A stretch of 38,292 nucleotides of DNA from Chloroflexota bacterium (GTDB taxonomy: Bacteria; Chloroflexota; Anaerolineae; B4-G1): contig JAAEPW010000773.1 in assembly GCA_024232355.1 (NCBI GenBank), positions 1 through 38,292 of the forward strand, read 5' to 3'. Below, piece by piece: positions 8,318 to 16,327 of the stretch. Made by a program: the position numbers and the translations under genes. The notes beneath the pieces are model-generated. The model saw only the letters and a list, made by a program, of their open reading frames with translations, had not been told where the DNA came from and made no database searches. Position 1 is the first letter of the stretch. Each line of letters opens with the position of its first letter.

Positions 8318-8400
8318 AGTAGGGGTATCAAGGAGCTAAAAACACCCTTCAAGCACCCCAAGCCAATGCCTACTGTGAACACTTCATCGATTGTTTGTTT
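8318..8400 (+). pseudogene. Relic of a DDE (rve-type) transposase with a frameshift
   Basis: Read in two frames, the plus strand gives SRGIKELKTP (8318-8347 frame), then LQAPQANAYCEHFIDCLF about one base out of phase. This is the core of the integrase-type transposase motif (typically ...GI.V.KTP..AP.ANA..ERF......E.LD) seen in IS3- and IS481-like families. The reading frame changes at the run 'acaccctt', as if one C had been lost. The Arg of the usual ERF is His here, and the frame does not continue as transposase past about 8400. Only the fragment survives; no terminal repeats were identified. Confidence 0.6.
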
Positions 8401-8410
8401 TGGATCAAGT

Positions 8411-8438
8411 GTCGGGGCAGGATTACTCCCGCCCCGAC
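8411..8438. terminator. GC-rich hairpin just past the cell-wall hydrolase gene
   Basis: GTCGGGGC and GCCCCGAC form a perfect eight-base stem around a 12-base loop, starting 15 bases after the stop at 8453. No T-run follows on the minus strand, so it is either an atypical terminator or a 3'-end stabilising hairpin. It could also be a leftover of the adjacent mobile-element relic. Confidence 0.45.
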
Positions 8439-8452
8439 GTTGTATGGGGTTA

Positions 8453-11128
8453 TTACTGACCGCGCACTACCAGTGGTAAATAGATGTAACGGTTTTTTGG
8501 GGAGGCAGCCGATGCCACACTAGGCCAGAATCCCGAGTTAATCGTGTAACTAGCACTAGTCATTTGCCCTACACTAGTAACCTGACCACTGGTCCCTTCG
8601 ACATGATAATTAGCTGAGGTCTTGACCCCACCACCCATCGCCACGACGCTGCGAGCTAATTGATAACTGGACGACGATGGACGAGGAACGTTGAGCTTGG
8701 CAGAGATCGTTGTCCTGTAAACGGGGGATTCGTTACCCGCACTATCTTGCACCTGAGCGTACACAAATTGTCGATCGGAGAGATTGTCTAACGTCCATCC
8801 TCGTCGTGGATTATAGGGTTCCCATTCAGTCCAGTTCAAACCTTCGCTGCTGAAACGCATAAAGGCAACGTGGCTGCCGGTGTCATGGGCCAACAGGTGA
8901 AGTGTCACATTCAGGGATCGAGTGGTGCCCCCACCGTTATTGACACGCAAGGTGGCAGTGGGACGCACACCATCATACCGCCATACAGTGATGGTACGCC
9001 ATGCTCCTTGGTTGTCTGCTCCATCCACGAGTGCTACTCGCAGGTAGCGAATGGCTATGTCGGTTGTATGAGACAAGTTAGGCGGGGTGTAAGCCGGTTC
9101 GGTGACGAGGGTAGCGGCTGTACCATCAGGGTCATCGCCCCAGTAGACGTGATAGCCAACCACACCAGATTCGGCGTCTACTGCCGGTTTCCAGACAAAA
9201 TCTGGAGGTATAGGATCGTTCTGCCAATTGCTATCCTCTATGGTGGTATCAGATGGCAATATTGGTGCGGTTACGTCCATAGTGTCAGAAACGAAGGTAG
9301 ACTCAACAGTGGGTACAGCCCCCGGCGATAGAGTTGACGTGGGAAGTATCTGCTCAGGTGTAGTGATTGACGGGGTTGGACAAGCAGCAGACTCGGTTGC
9401 CTGGTTACCACAGCCACAACAATTATTGCCATCGCTGCTGCACCCAGTATCCCCCCACATCATCCACCAGACCTGCCATAATAAATTATTACTGCTGATC
9501 CACGGCGTATATTGATACAGAGCAATTGTCGTCGCATTGACCGGCGTTACCATACCATCCGAAACAGCATGTGGTTGCCCAATTGCCCATCCTATTGCTC
9601 CCGGATCATCAAACCAACTGCGCAGCGATTGGGCAGCATTATGCACTTGATTATAGAAACCCATATAGGCCAGATTGGGTGGGCTAGAGTCCGGCCAGCC
9701 ATAGAACAAAACCCAATCCGCCTTGGTTCCCAATTCAGGTTGACTTGGATCGATCAATACACTCATATCTTTCCAATACCAAATACTGCTCGACTCTGCT
9801 TGCATCTTGGCCAATATCAGCCTGGGGCTAATTTGGTTGTTTTGCGCTTGTGTATAGATGATGTGGCTGGCCAAAAGCCCGGTTTGCGGATCGTAATAGT
9901 CTTTGAAAAAGCTGTTACGCTGATCGAGCAAGTTTTGGATATCTGTTTCGCTCATTGCATTGACATCAAGCAGATCGTTATCACATAGTACCTGGTCTTT
10001 ATTGAAACTGCCCGGTGCGCGAGGAATCAAAGTCTTGTTTTGATTTTCCGACAACCTGATGCGTTGGAAATGCTTTGCGCTTTGATTTGAAGGATTTGTA
10101 GAAGGCACAGGCGGGCCGATAGCCAACGCGCTTGCAAGAGATGAAAGCTGGATGTCGCTTTGTCTGATGGTTCCGCAGCCGCAGCAACCGCTGTCGTTAC
10201 TAGAGACAAACTCGGTTCCATACGCCGAATTACCCACGGTGTTGGCGGCATAGCCATCGATATCGACGGTGGTGTCGGAAAGGCCAAAGTGCAGGTGTGG
10301 ACCGCTTCCGTAACCGCAAGGGGTATTGAAATTGTAAGCATGGTAAATATCCCCTAAATATTGACCTTGCGAAATACTCTGCCCCACCAGGTCTAAGCGA
10401 GCCGTCGATTTGGCAATGTGAAGATATTCCGTTTTGGAGCCATCGGCGTGGTTGATATGAAAGGCTACCTGAACACTGTCGTCAGACCGGTTGCAAGAAG
10501 TTTGTAAAACACCGGTGGCGGAGGCTAACACATCATCAGAGGCTGAACCAACCGGAGCAAAATCAATGTTATTCTGCACCTGAAAACCGTCACCGTGCCA
10601 GCCTTTGGTTAGTTTCCACGTATGCCCGTTACGCCAAGGGAATTTATGGGCGATGACTGTCGGTAACCGTCTCAGAGCTTGATAATCGATGAAATCCGCG
10701 GGCACCTGCATTTGAAGTTGATTATAGTCGACGTTATACTCGGTGTGACCCTCCCATGCCCCGGATCGGTTAGTTAGGAGTAGTTCGGCAGTAGGGTAGC
10801 CTTGCAATGAAGCCCAACTCTGTTTATCGGGCGCTACTACAACGGCTTTGACCCAAGTGTTGTGATAATTCTGATAGGCGCTGACCACAAAGTAAGTACG
10901 GTCAGTGAATAAATGACTTTCTGCTTCTAACACATCGATGATGCCTTGTTTGACGGCTTGGGTGATATCATCATGTCCTTCGAAATCGACCATGATTTGC
11001 TCGTTAACGGGAATAGAAGCTTCTGTTTCATCTGGTTCTTGAGCATAACCCGTATATGAGAGCGATAACACTAATATAAACCCAAATATTACCCAACCAG
11101 AAATAAAATTCTCCAGTTTTTCTTTCAT
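8453..11128 (-). CDS. Secreted bifunctional cell-wall hydrolase: M23 peptidase plus lysozyme-like domain
   Basis: 891 residues from the ATG at 11128; GAGGG (11138-11134) gives the best spacing there, though 11131 is possible. A signal peptide spans about residues 1-30 (VIFGFILVLSLSYTGYAQ). Residues ~160-285 are an M23/LytM zinc endopeptidase: H178 (WHGDG), D189 (NNIDFAP), H237 (YLHI), and H278/H280 (GPHLHFG) are all present. Residues ~385-560 resemble the lysozyme-fold domain often found with such proteins (LLDVNAMSETDIQNLLDQ ... ILAKMQAESS, E445 a possible catalytic acid). Two CCGCG clusters flank that domain. Fibronectin/Ig-like modules follow, then a SYQLARSVVAMGGG...YTINSGFW module, then the tail IYLPLVVRGQ. 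It should cut peptidoglycan outside the cell. It is translationally coupled to the gene at 12684-11137. Confidence 0.85.
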   Translation of the reverse strand: MKEKLENFISGWVIFGFILVLSLSYTGYAQEPDETEASIPVNEQIMVDFEGHDDITQAVKQGIIDVLEAESHLFTDRTYFVVSAYQNYHNTWVKAVVVAPDKQSWASLQGYPTAELLLTNRSGAWEGHTEYNVDYNQLQMQVPADFIDYQALRRLPTVIAHKFPWRNGHTWKLTKGWHGDGFQVQNNIDFAPVGSASDDVLASATGVLQTSCNRSDDSVQVAFHINHADGSKTEYLHIAKSTARLDLVGQSISQGQYLGDIYHAYNFNTPCGYGSGPHLHFGLSDTTVDIDGYAANTVGNSAYGTEFVSSNDSGCCGCGTIRQSDIQLSSLASALAIGPPVPSTNPSNQSAKHFQRIRLSENQNKTLIPRAPGSFNKDQVLCDNDLLDVNAMSETDIQNLLDQRNSFFKDYYDPQTGLLASHIIYTQAQNNQISPRLILAKMQAESSSIWYWKDMSVLIDPSQPELGTKADWVLFYGWPDSSPPNLAYMGFYNQVHNAAQSLRSWFDDPGAIGWAIGQPHAVSDGMVTPVNATTIALYQYTPWISSNNLLWQVWWMMWGDTGCSSDGNNCCGCGNQATESAACPTPSITTPEQILPTSTLSPGAVPTVESTFVSDTMDVTAPILPSDTTIEDSNWQNDPIPPDFVWKPAVDAESGVVGYHVYWGDDPDGTAATLVTEPAYTPPNLSHTTDIAIRYLRVALVDGADNQGAWRTITVWRYDGVRPTATLRVNNGGGTTRSLNVTLHLLAHDTGSHVAFMRFSSEGLNWTEWEPYNPRRGWTLDNLSDRQFVYAQVQDSAGNESPVYRTTISAKLNVPRPSSSSYQLARSVVAMGGGVKTSANYHVEGTSGQVTSVGQMTSASYTINSGFWPSVASAASPKNRYIYLPLVVRGQ

Positions 11129-11133
11129 CATCA

Positions 11134-11138
11134 CCCTC
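11134..11138 (-). promoter_or_regulatory. Ribosome site overlapping the upstream stop codon
   Basis: GAGGG overlaps the TGA (11139-11137) of the 515-residue protein and precedes tandem ATGs at 11131 and 11128 by two and five bases. The spacing favours 11128 and implies translational coupling. Confidence 0.6.
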
Positions 11139-12684
11139 ACCACTTCCTAATCATAGCCTTGATCATACCCCGCCCGCCGTCGAAATCCTCCAAAGCCTGA
11201 GCGATGACACTGCCGGGGATGGGATCATTGTTGACCATAGCGTACCCGGGCGTATCCGAAGCGACCAGCACATCTCCGCGCTGCACGGGACCAATAACCT
11301 TGACCACTTCTGCGCCCAGCACAATAGGCCGCCCTTCCGCATCCGCCACGGCTTGCACCAGGCGATCATTGGCGATGGAACAAAGCTCTAGTTGATCTAT
11401 GCCCCAGCAGAGCACATCACCCTCTTCAAAGCGATCAATCCCGCCGGCCTGTTGCTCATCTTCCGTCTGCAAGTTCGCCTCGATGTATGCACCAGCAGTG
11501 CAACTGCCCCCAATCCCCAAATCACCGCTCACCCCAAGATTTACAGGATCGCCAGAGCCGCCAATGACAACTTGTTTGAAAACATCTCCGGGATTTTGTC
11601 CACCAAATGGTGCAATAAAGAGATGTGTGCCATCTCCATCTTGCCGGAGGGCAATATGATCATCGGTTGTGCCGCCCATATAGAGATTGGGGCCATTTAG
11701 ATAGATGCTGCCATCTACTCGAGTACTACCAGCAACGTGTAGTTTTTCTTCAGGAGAAGTTGTACCAATACCAACATCGCCAACAACCACGGTTAGGTCA
11801 CCATCCAGTATTTCAACGTCCATAGTGGATGATGAAGAGCTGCCAAAGATAGATAATTGTTTTGTTCCTCCATCAGCGGGGTGAAATAAATCAAAATCTC
11901 CACCATTAGCAGGAGAGATAGCAGTAAAGTACAAGCTACCACTCGTGTTCTGAATCTGCAGTCTCCCAATACTATCAATATTGTTTCCATTCAGATCCAA
12001 ACTACCCTTGGCTGGTCCAAGGATTCTCCATCCACCATAGTCATTGCCATAATTGATACCCAGGTACCCCAAATCAGTACGATCCACCAGTGCACGTCCA
12101 CCACCCCTGCCGCTCAGCCGCAAGTCGTTACCTTCCACAAATAGAGACCCATTAACGTAGAGAGCGCCCAACGTATTTGCTCCAGCCGTCAATGTGCTTG
12201 CCTCCACTGCAAACGCTACGCTGGTCAATAACTCGCGCGGGTTGAGCGTCTCACCGTTGATTGTCAGTTCCAAGTAGGTATCATCGGTTATGGCAGTAGG
12301 ATCAATGGGCGTTAGGCTCCCCAGCAGCACGTGAAACAGGCCGTTGGTCACAGTAATAGCTTGGGTCCCGGTGTAGGCTTCCGTCCAGAAGGAAGCACCG
12401 CCCGTCTCCTGGGAGTAGAGGTCAAAGATCATATCTACAACTTCATCTACTGGATCGTCGTTGCTATCCAGCAGGTGCCCCTGGTAACTGAACAAGATAT
12501 TCGATGGACTGAGCATTTCTTCGACGCTATTTGAGGCAGAAACAGGTGTTTCAAGTTGATCCAAAGCTTTTGGAATTGAAGGTTGTGGCAGTTGGGCTGC
12601 CGTAGACTGAGGCCCTCCAGTTTGGAAAACCAGTAACAGGGTACTGATTACAAGCAGAGCGAATATAGAAAGCTTTTTCATCAT
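11137..12684 (-). CDS. Secreted 'YQGHL' protein with fibre-like middle and G2-like tail
   Basis: 515 residues. AGGAG at 12693-12689 precedes tandem ATGs at 12684 and 12681. Residues 1-30 are a signal peptide (MMKKLSIFALLVISTLLLVF). Residues ~65-165 hold the module SYQGHLLDSNDDPVDE...TNGLFHVLLGS, also present in the partial gene at the left edge. The middle is a repetitive beta region rich in Gly/Asn with GIGTTSPEEKLHVAG, a motif typical of fibre-like or trimeric surface proteins and phage tail fibres. The last ~100 residues (GGIDRFEEGDVLCWG ... GDVLVASDTPGYAM ... GMIKAMIRKW) resemble the C-terminal beta domain found after such fibres. It lacks the YLPL-type tail. It lies in a same-strand run with the two-component genes upstream and the hydrolase downstream. 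The function is unknown; an exported structural or adhesive protein is likely. Confidence 0.75.
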   Translation of the reverse strand: MMKKLSIFALLVISTLLLVFQTGGPQSTAAQLPQPSIPKALDQLETPVSASNSVEEMLSPSNILFSYQGHLLDSNDDPVDEVVDMIFDLYSQETGGASFWTEAYTGTQAITVTNGLFHVLLGSLTPIDPTAITDDTYLELTINGETLNPRELLTSVAFAVEASTLTAGANTLGALYVNGSLFVEGNDLRLSGRGGGRALVDRTDLGYLGINYGNDYGGWRILGPAKGSLDLNGNNIDSIGRLQIQNTSGSLYFTAISPANGGDFDLFHPADGGTKQLSIFGSSSSSTMDVEILDGDLTVVVGDVGIGTTSPEEKLHVAGSTRVDGSIYLNGPNLYMGGTTDDHIALRQDGDGTHLFIAPFGGQNPGDVFKQVVIGGSGDPVNLGVSGDLGIGGSCTAGAYIEANLQTEDEQQAGGIDRFEEGDVLCWGIDQLELCSIANDRLVQAVADAEGRPIVLGAEVVKVIGPVQRGDVLVASDTPGYAMVNNDPIPGSVIAQALEDFDGGRGMIKAMIRKW

Positions 12685-12850
12685 TTTACTCCTTTGAATA
12701 TTGAATTGAACAAGGTTTTATATCTGTGCGACTGGATTTATTCTATATCATTGCTTGTTTTTGCTATTTCATTCACACCTCCATTGGAATATTTGCACAC
12801 TGAAGAAACCGAGCGGATCTATTGCGTCTCGTCTGGCCTACTTTGAGTCG

Positions 12851-15331
12851 TTACTCTACCGAGATCGGCACTTGCCCACCAATGAGTGTACCTGCGCCTG
12901 GCTCGGAGTGAATGTGCAACTCTCCATCTACATTTTCAATGTAGGCTCGAATATCCCGTAAACTGCTATAACCCCGCTCACTAGACTGGAGAATTTGTTC
13001 CACGTCGAACCCCTGACCATCATCTCGAATCGAAAAGCGCACACAGTCAGCATCCTGCTCCAACTGGACTACAATTTGATTTGCCTGCGAGTGTTTGAGT
13101 GCATTGTGGATTGCCTCTCGAAACACACGATAGATCGCCACCTGAGCCTCGACAAGCAAAACGTGCTCCACGTCGGGTGACGACTTGGTCAGGATGGGGA
13201 TGTCTGTATCCTGGCGCACACGTTCGATCCAGGCCTGGAATGCCGTCACCAGACCGTGTTTGACCAGGACCTCGGGCGCGCGCAGATAGCTCAGCATCTC
13301 GCGCAACTGGTTCGCCTCGACGCTGATGCGATCCTGCCAGTGTTCGATCTCGTCTGCGATCTCGGCCTGCCGCTCGCGTAGGTCATCCAGACCGTAGGTC
13401 AGCACCAAGAGGAATTGCAGGATGGTATCGTGCAGCTCTTGGGCGATCTTGAGTCGCTCGTTCTCTTCCGCTTGTATGACGAGACGGGACATAGCTTGTA
13501 AGCGTTCCAATTGACGGGTGTTGAGGATCGCCAACGCCATCTGGCGAGCTAAGATACCGACCAGTTGCAGGTCTGGTTCATCGTATACTTCGCCGGTCCA
13601 ACGCGGGCCTAATCCCAACACACCCACGGCTTGCCCCCGATCCACCAGGGGCGCCCACAGAGCCACAGCATCGGGTTCGTCTTGGACCAACAACGCGTTA
13701 TAGTCAGAGGCTGCTGACGAGCTTGCGTGGACGGGCAGAGGGACAGCGATCAAGTGCTTGACCAAATCAGGTGGAAGGGGCATCGATCCAACAAACTCCC
13801 CCTCGCGGAATCGCTCCAGAGTCTGATGCTCTGGGTCTAGTAACCAGACGTGCACGTGATCTAGATCCATATCCTGCTGCAACGCACTTTGAGCTGCTAG
13901 CAGCAATGACCCGATCTGCTGCAAACTACCCACGCGCTGGCTAAAGTGGGCCACAATCTGGTAATCGATCATCTCGCGGCGTAAGAGCCGGTTAAAGAAA
14001 GCTGTCGGCCCCCACCGACTTAGCAGACCGAAACTGGCAAGCAATGTGGCCGCCAGAATAGGCAGGAATCCGCTTACTTGGCCTGCAACCAAGTACACCA
14101 GGTTGGCGCTCAAGATGCACCAGATCGCTACCAATAGAAAAGTCAGAACCTTAGCCTTGGAGCCAAAGAGCTGGTAGCGCAGGATCGCATAGGCAATAGT
14201 CGCAACCAGCACCAGGATCAGGTAGGGGGTGATATGCGCATAACGAAACGTTGGTATGTTGGAGAAATTAAATACCACGAACGGTGCCACAAACCCTATA
14301 GAGGCCATCAGGCCTAGCAGAATCAGTCCTGCCTGACGGCGAACGCGCCTGGAGGATGTCTTGCACCAAGTCAATGCCAGACTGGCTAGACTCCAAATGA
14401 TGGCCAAAGAGCAACTGATGGCAACAAAGGAAAGAAAGAGAGGAGATAGGGCTAAATCAATGGGTGTATCGTATGCACCAAATACCACCAGACCCAAAAG
14501 CGAGAATGCCAAAGATAATATGTAGTAAGGTCGGCGTAGACGATGGACTAGCGATAGTAACCGATCTTGATCGGTCAGCAAACTACTCCAGTGAAACATC
14601 ACAGCCCCAAGTAAAGGTATCCAGGGAATGTTCAAAAGCAATGTGGTTATCCGCGTGTGTGTAATCTGATCAGAGAAATGTCCTGGATTCGTTAGATCTG
14701 TCGCTAAACCTGCGATAATTGTGACAAATAAGGCAAAAGTAAGGTTGATTTCCATCCCTGGGTTGGCATAATAAACAACAAAGCCTACAGCTAACAAGCC
14801 CAGAATCACGAGAAAAGAAGGCAGAAAGATCTCTAACAACATCGTCAAGGTAAATCGGACCAAGGGGACACCTGGAATAATCATGATCTCATTGTCCCGG
14901 TCTACTATGAATTCCACTAGGGCTGGTTGTGCATTATTAAATCGCTCATAGAATAGTTCAAATCTCTTGGGACCTTTAGGGCATAAAATCTCTGCATAGC
15001 GTGGGTCCAGGCCATAGATCGGCGAATCCGGGTTAGGGTGATAACCATCTATACACAAGATACGATCGTTGATCTGCAATTTATCGGACCCGATTCCTGG
15101 CCAATGAGCAGGTGTGGCCCAACTGACAGTCAATAGCTTGAGTTCTTTGCGCCACATCATCACAATACCAGGAAAGGGCTGGTCGAGTATCAGAGCTAAA
15201 CCTATACCTTCCAGTATACCTCCAAGCAGCATCAACGGCATCAGCACTGGCAGTATCCACCGCAACATGCGCAGGGGGAAGGTCGAGTTAGGCTCAGAAG
15301 AAGAAACTTTGGTCACCACAATGTCAGACAT
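12851..15331 (-). CDS. Membrane sensor histidine kinase, PDZ / multi-TM / GAF / HisKA_3 (ComP-like layout)
   Basis: 827 residues from the ATG at 15331 (MSDIVVTKV). AGGAG at 15346-15342 lies ten bases upstream, inside the end of the response-regulator gene. There is one N-terminal membrane segment (~20-45), then an extracytoplasmic PDZ-like stretch (PGIGSDKLQINDRILCIDG), then about seven or eight hydrophobic segments (~150-430), a GAF-like domain (~450-610), a HisKA_3 helix with phospho-acceptor His634 in AQELHDTILQFLL, and a HATPase_c domain with N box REAIHNALKHS and G box DDGQGFD. This order is that of Bacillus ComP-type kinases. It should phosphorylate the NarL-type regulator encoded just upstream. 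The signal is unknown; a PDZ module could bind a peptide or a membrane-protein tail. Confidence 0.9.
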   Translation of the reverse strand: MSDIVVTKVSSSEPNSTFPLRMLRWILPVLMPLMLLGGILEGIGLALILDQPFPGIVMMWRKELKLLTVSWATPAHWPGIGSDKLQINDRILCIDGYHPNPDSPIYGLDPRYAEILCPKGPKRFELFYERFNNAQPALVEFIVDRDNEIMIIPGVPLVRFTLTMLLEIFLPSFLVILGLLAVGFVVYYANPGMEINLTFALFVTIIAGLATDLTNPGHFSDQITHTRITTLLLNIPWIPLLGAVMFHWSSLLTDQDRLLSLVHRLRRPYYILSLAFSLLGLVVFGAYDTPIDLALSPLFLSFVAISCSLAIIWSLASLALTWCKTSSRRVRRQAGLILLGLMASIGFVAPFVVFNFSNIPTFRYAHITPYLILVLVATIAYAILRYQLFGSKAKVLTFLLVAIWCILSANLVYLVAGQVSGFLPILAATLLASFGLLSRWGPTAFFNRLLRREMIDYQIVAHFSQRVGSLQQIGSLLLAAQSALQQDMDLDHVHVWLLDPEHQTLERFREGEFVGSMPLPPDLVKHLIAVPLPVHASSSAASDYNALLVQDEPDAVALWAPLVDRGQAVGVLGLGPRWTGEVYDEPDLQLVGILARQMALAILNTRQLERLQAMSRLVIQAEENERLKIAQELHDTILQFLLVLTYGLDDLRERQAEIADEIEHWQDRISVEANQLREMLSYLRAPEVLVKHGLVTAFQAWIERVRQDTDIPILTKSSPDVEHVLLVEAQVAIYRVFREAIHNALKHSQANQIVVQLEQDADCVRFSIRDDGQGFDVEQILQSSERGYSSLRDIRAYIENVDGELHIHSEPGAGTLIGGQVPISVE

Positions 15332-15335
15332 AGAA

Positions 15336-16097
15336 TCAGGACTCCTGATTTGTTTCCATTTGCCGCAAGCGATACAACACATAGATTTTGACCAGCAACG
15401 CCAATTGATTGAGACCAGAATGCGCTTCTTTCAGACAAAGTTTGTCATAGACCATGTCCATATGACGACCTATCGTTTTGGTGCTAACTCCCAATTCGTG
15501 AGCTGCCTGTTGGCGTGTGCGGCATCTTCCCACTGCTTCAAAAACACGCCACTCTGATTCCGACAGGGTTTGCAGGCTATCAAGAGCCATCATCACACAC
15601 TCGTTTTCCTCATCGGTCAGCATTTCCAATGCCAAATCAAAGGTAGTTTTGTGCGCCATCTGTACCCCGGCCGCGATTTCTAGGGCAGACAGCCCACCAG
15701 CAGCTTTGTGAATAGCATTCAAGAGTTCCTGGGGTTTGGACCCCTTGAGCAGATAGATAATCCGATCGTGACCGTCCATAAATAATTGAACAACCTCAGG
15801 GCCACGATCCACATAAGCTGACAGGAAGACAATCCCCAGCTTGGGAAACTGCTCCCGCAACTGCCTGGCGACTTTTATTCCCACATGTTGTTTAAAGTCG
15901 GCTCGTTCGCCCGCTCGCTCGGGCATGACAATGTCGACAACGGCAACGTCCGGCTGCGCGGTGTCGGCTACGGCCAGTGCCGCTTCTAGACAGTCTGCTT
16001 CAAAGACAACCATCTGGCGCTTGGCCAAATAGTCCCGTACAGCGTTACGAACCGACCAATCATCCTCTATCAACAACACTTTCAACTTTTGATTCAT
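15336..16097 (-). CDS. NarL/LuxR-family response regulator
   Basis: 253 residues; AAGGAG at 16111-16106, eight bases before the ATG. The receiver domain covers residues 1-~135, with acidic pocket E11/D12/D13, phospho-acceptor D55 (VVDIVMP) and the switch lysine in YLLKGSKP. The insertion ERAGERADFKQHVG after D55 is longer than usual. A C-terminal LuxR-type helix-turn-helix (LSESEWRVFEAVGRCRTRQQ, then AAHELGVSTKTIGRHMD) occupies ~180-230. It is the partner of the downstream kinase, whose start is five bases after this stop. It is the first gene of the run 16097-8453, so the secreted hydrolase genes may be co-transcribed with it or be its targets. Confidence 0.92.
   Translation of the reverse strand: MNQKLKVLLIEDDWSVRNAVRDYLAKRQMVVFEADCLEAALAVADTAQPDVAVVDIVMPERAGERADFKQHVGIKVARQLREQFPKLGIVFLSAYVDRGPEVVQLFMDGHDRIIYLLKGSKPQELLNAIHKAAGGLSALEIAAGVQMAHKTTFDLALEMLTDEENECVMMALDSLQTLSESEWRVFEAVGRCRTRQQAAHELGVSTKTIGRHMDMVYDKLCLKEAHSGLNQLALLVKIYVLYRLRQMETNQES
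15342..15346 (-). promoter_or_regulatory. Kinase ribosome site inside the regulator gene, within a palindrome
   Basis: AGGAG sits in TCAGGA-C-TCCTGA (15336-15348), which also contains the regulator's TGA stop. Translation of the regulator would have to pass through it, consistent with coupling. The ten-base gap to the ATG is long. Confidence 0.5.
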
Positions 16098-16169
16098 CCA
16101 GTATTCTCCTTTATTTTAGCTGGTCAATCACCCGGTGGCAATGGGGTTTGTACTGAAAAAGAATGGGTA

Positions 16170-16175
16170 ATTATA
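16170..16175 (-). promoter_or_regulatory. Candidate -10 box for the two-component run
   Basis: An exact TATAAT on the minus strand, about 72 bases upstream of the regulator start. No good -35 hexamer is seen at 16-18 bases, so it is only a candidate. Confidence 0.4.
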
Positions 16176-16260
16176 CTACCACTTTTGGCTGATTTTGGAC
16201 AGGTTGGCCCTGTGTATGTGTCACGAGTGAACGTCCATTTTGGTCAAGACATGAACAAAA

Positions 16261-16299
16261 AACCCGCCCACGCTTCTATACACAAAGCACAGGCGGGTT
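16261..16299 (-). terminator. Intrinsic terminator ending the surface-protein operon
   Basis: On the minus strand AACCCGCC and GGCGGGTT (16299-16292 and 16268-16261) form an eight-base stem around a 23-base loop, and the transcript then reads TTTTTTGTTC. It lies about 30 bases after the stop at 16328. The form is that of a classic rho-independent terminator and insulates the upstream operon from the response-regulator gene. Confidence 0.85.
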
Positions 16300-16327
16300 G
16301 AGTGTTGTGTGAATAGGCTGTCGCTGA

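Larger units (their letters stand above)
7951..8452. other. Gene-free stretch with transposase relic and hairpins
   Basis: Five hundred bases between the sigma-factor start and the 3' end of the cell-wall hydrolase gene. It holds the sigma ribosome site (7955-7960), an inverted repeat at 8136-8153, a decayed transposase fragment near 8318-8400 and a GC-rich hairpin at 8411-8438. The sigma promoter should lie here. A 112-codon minus-strand frame (8228-7890) runs into the sigma gene and shows no family features, so it is left out. Confidence 0.6.
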
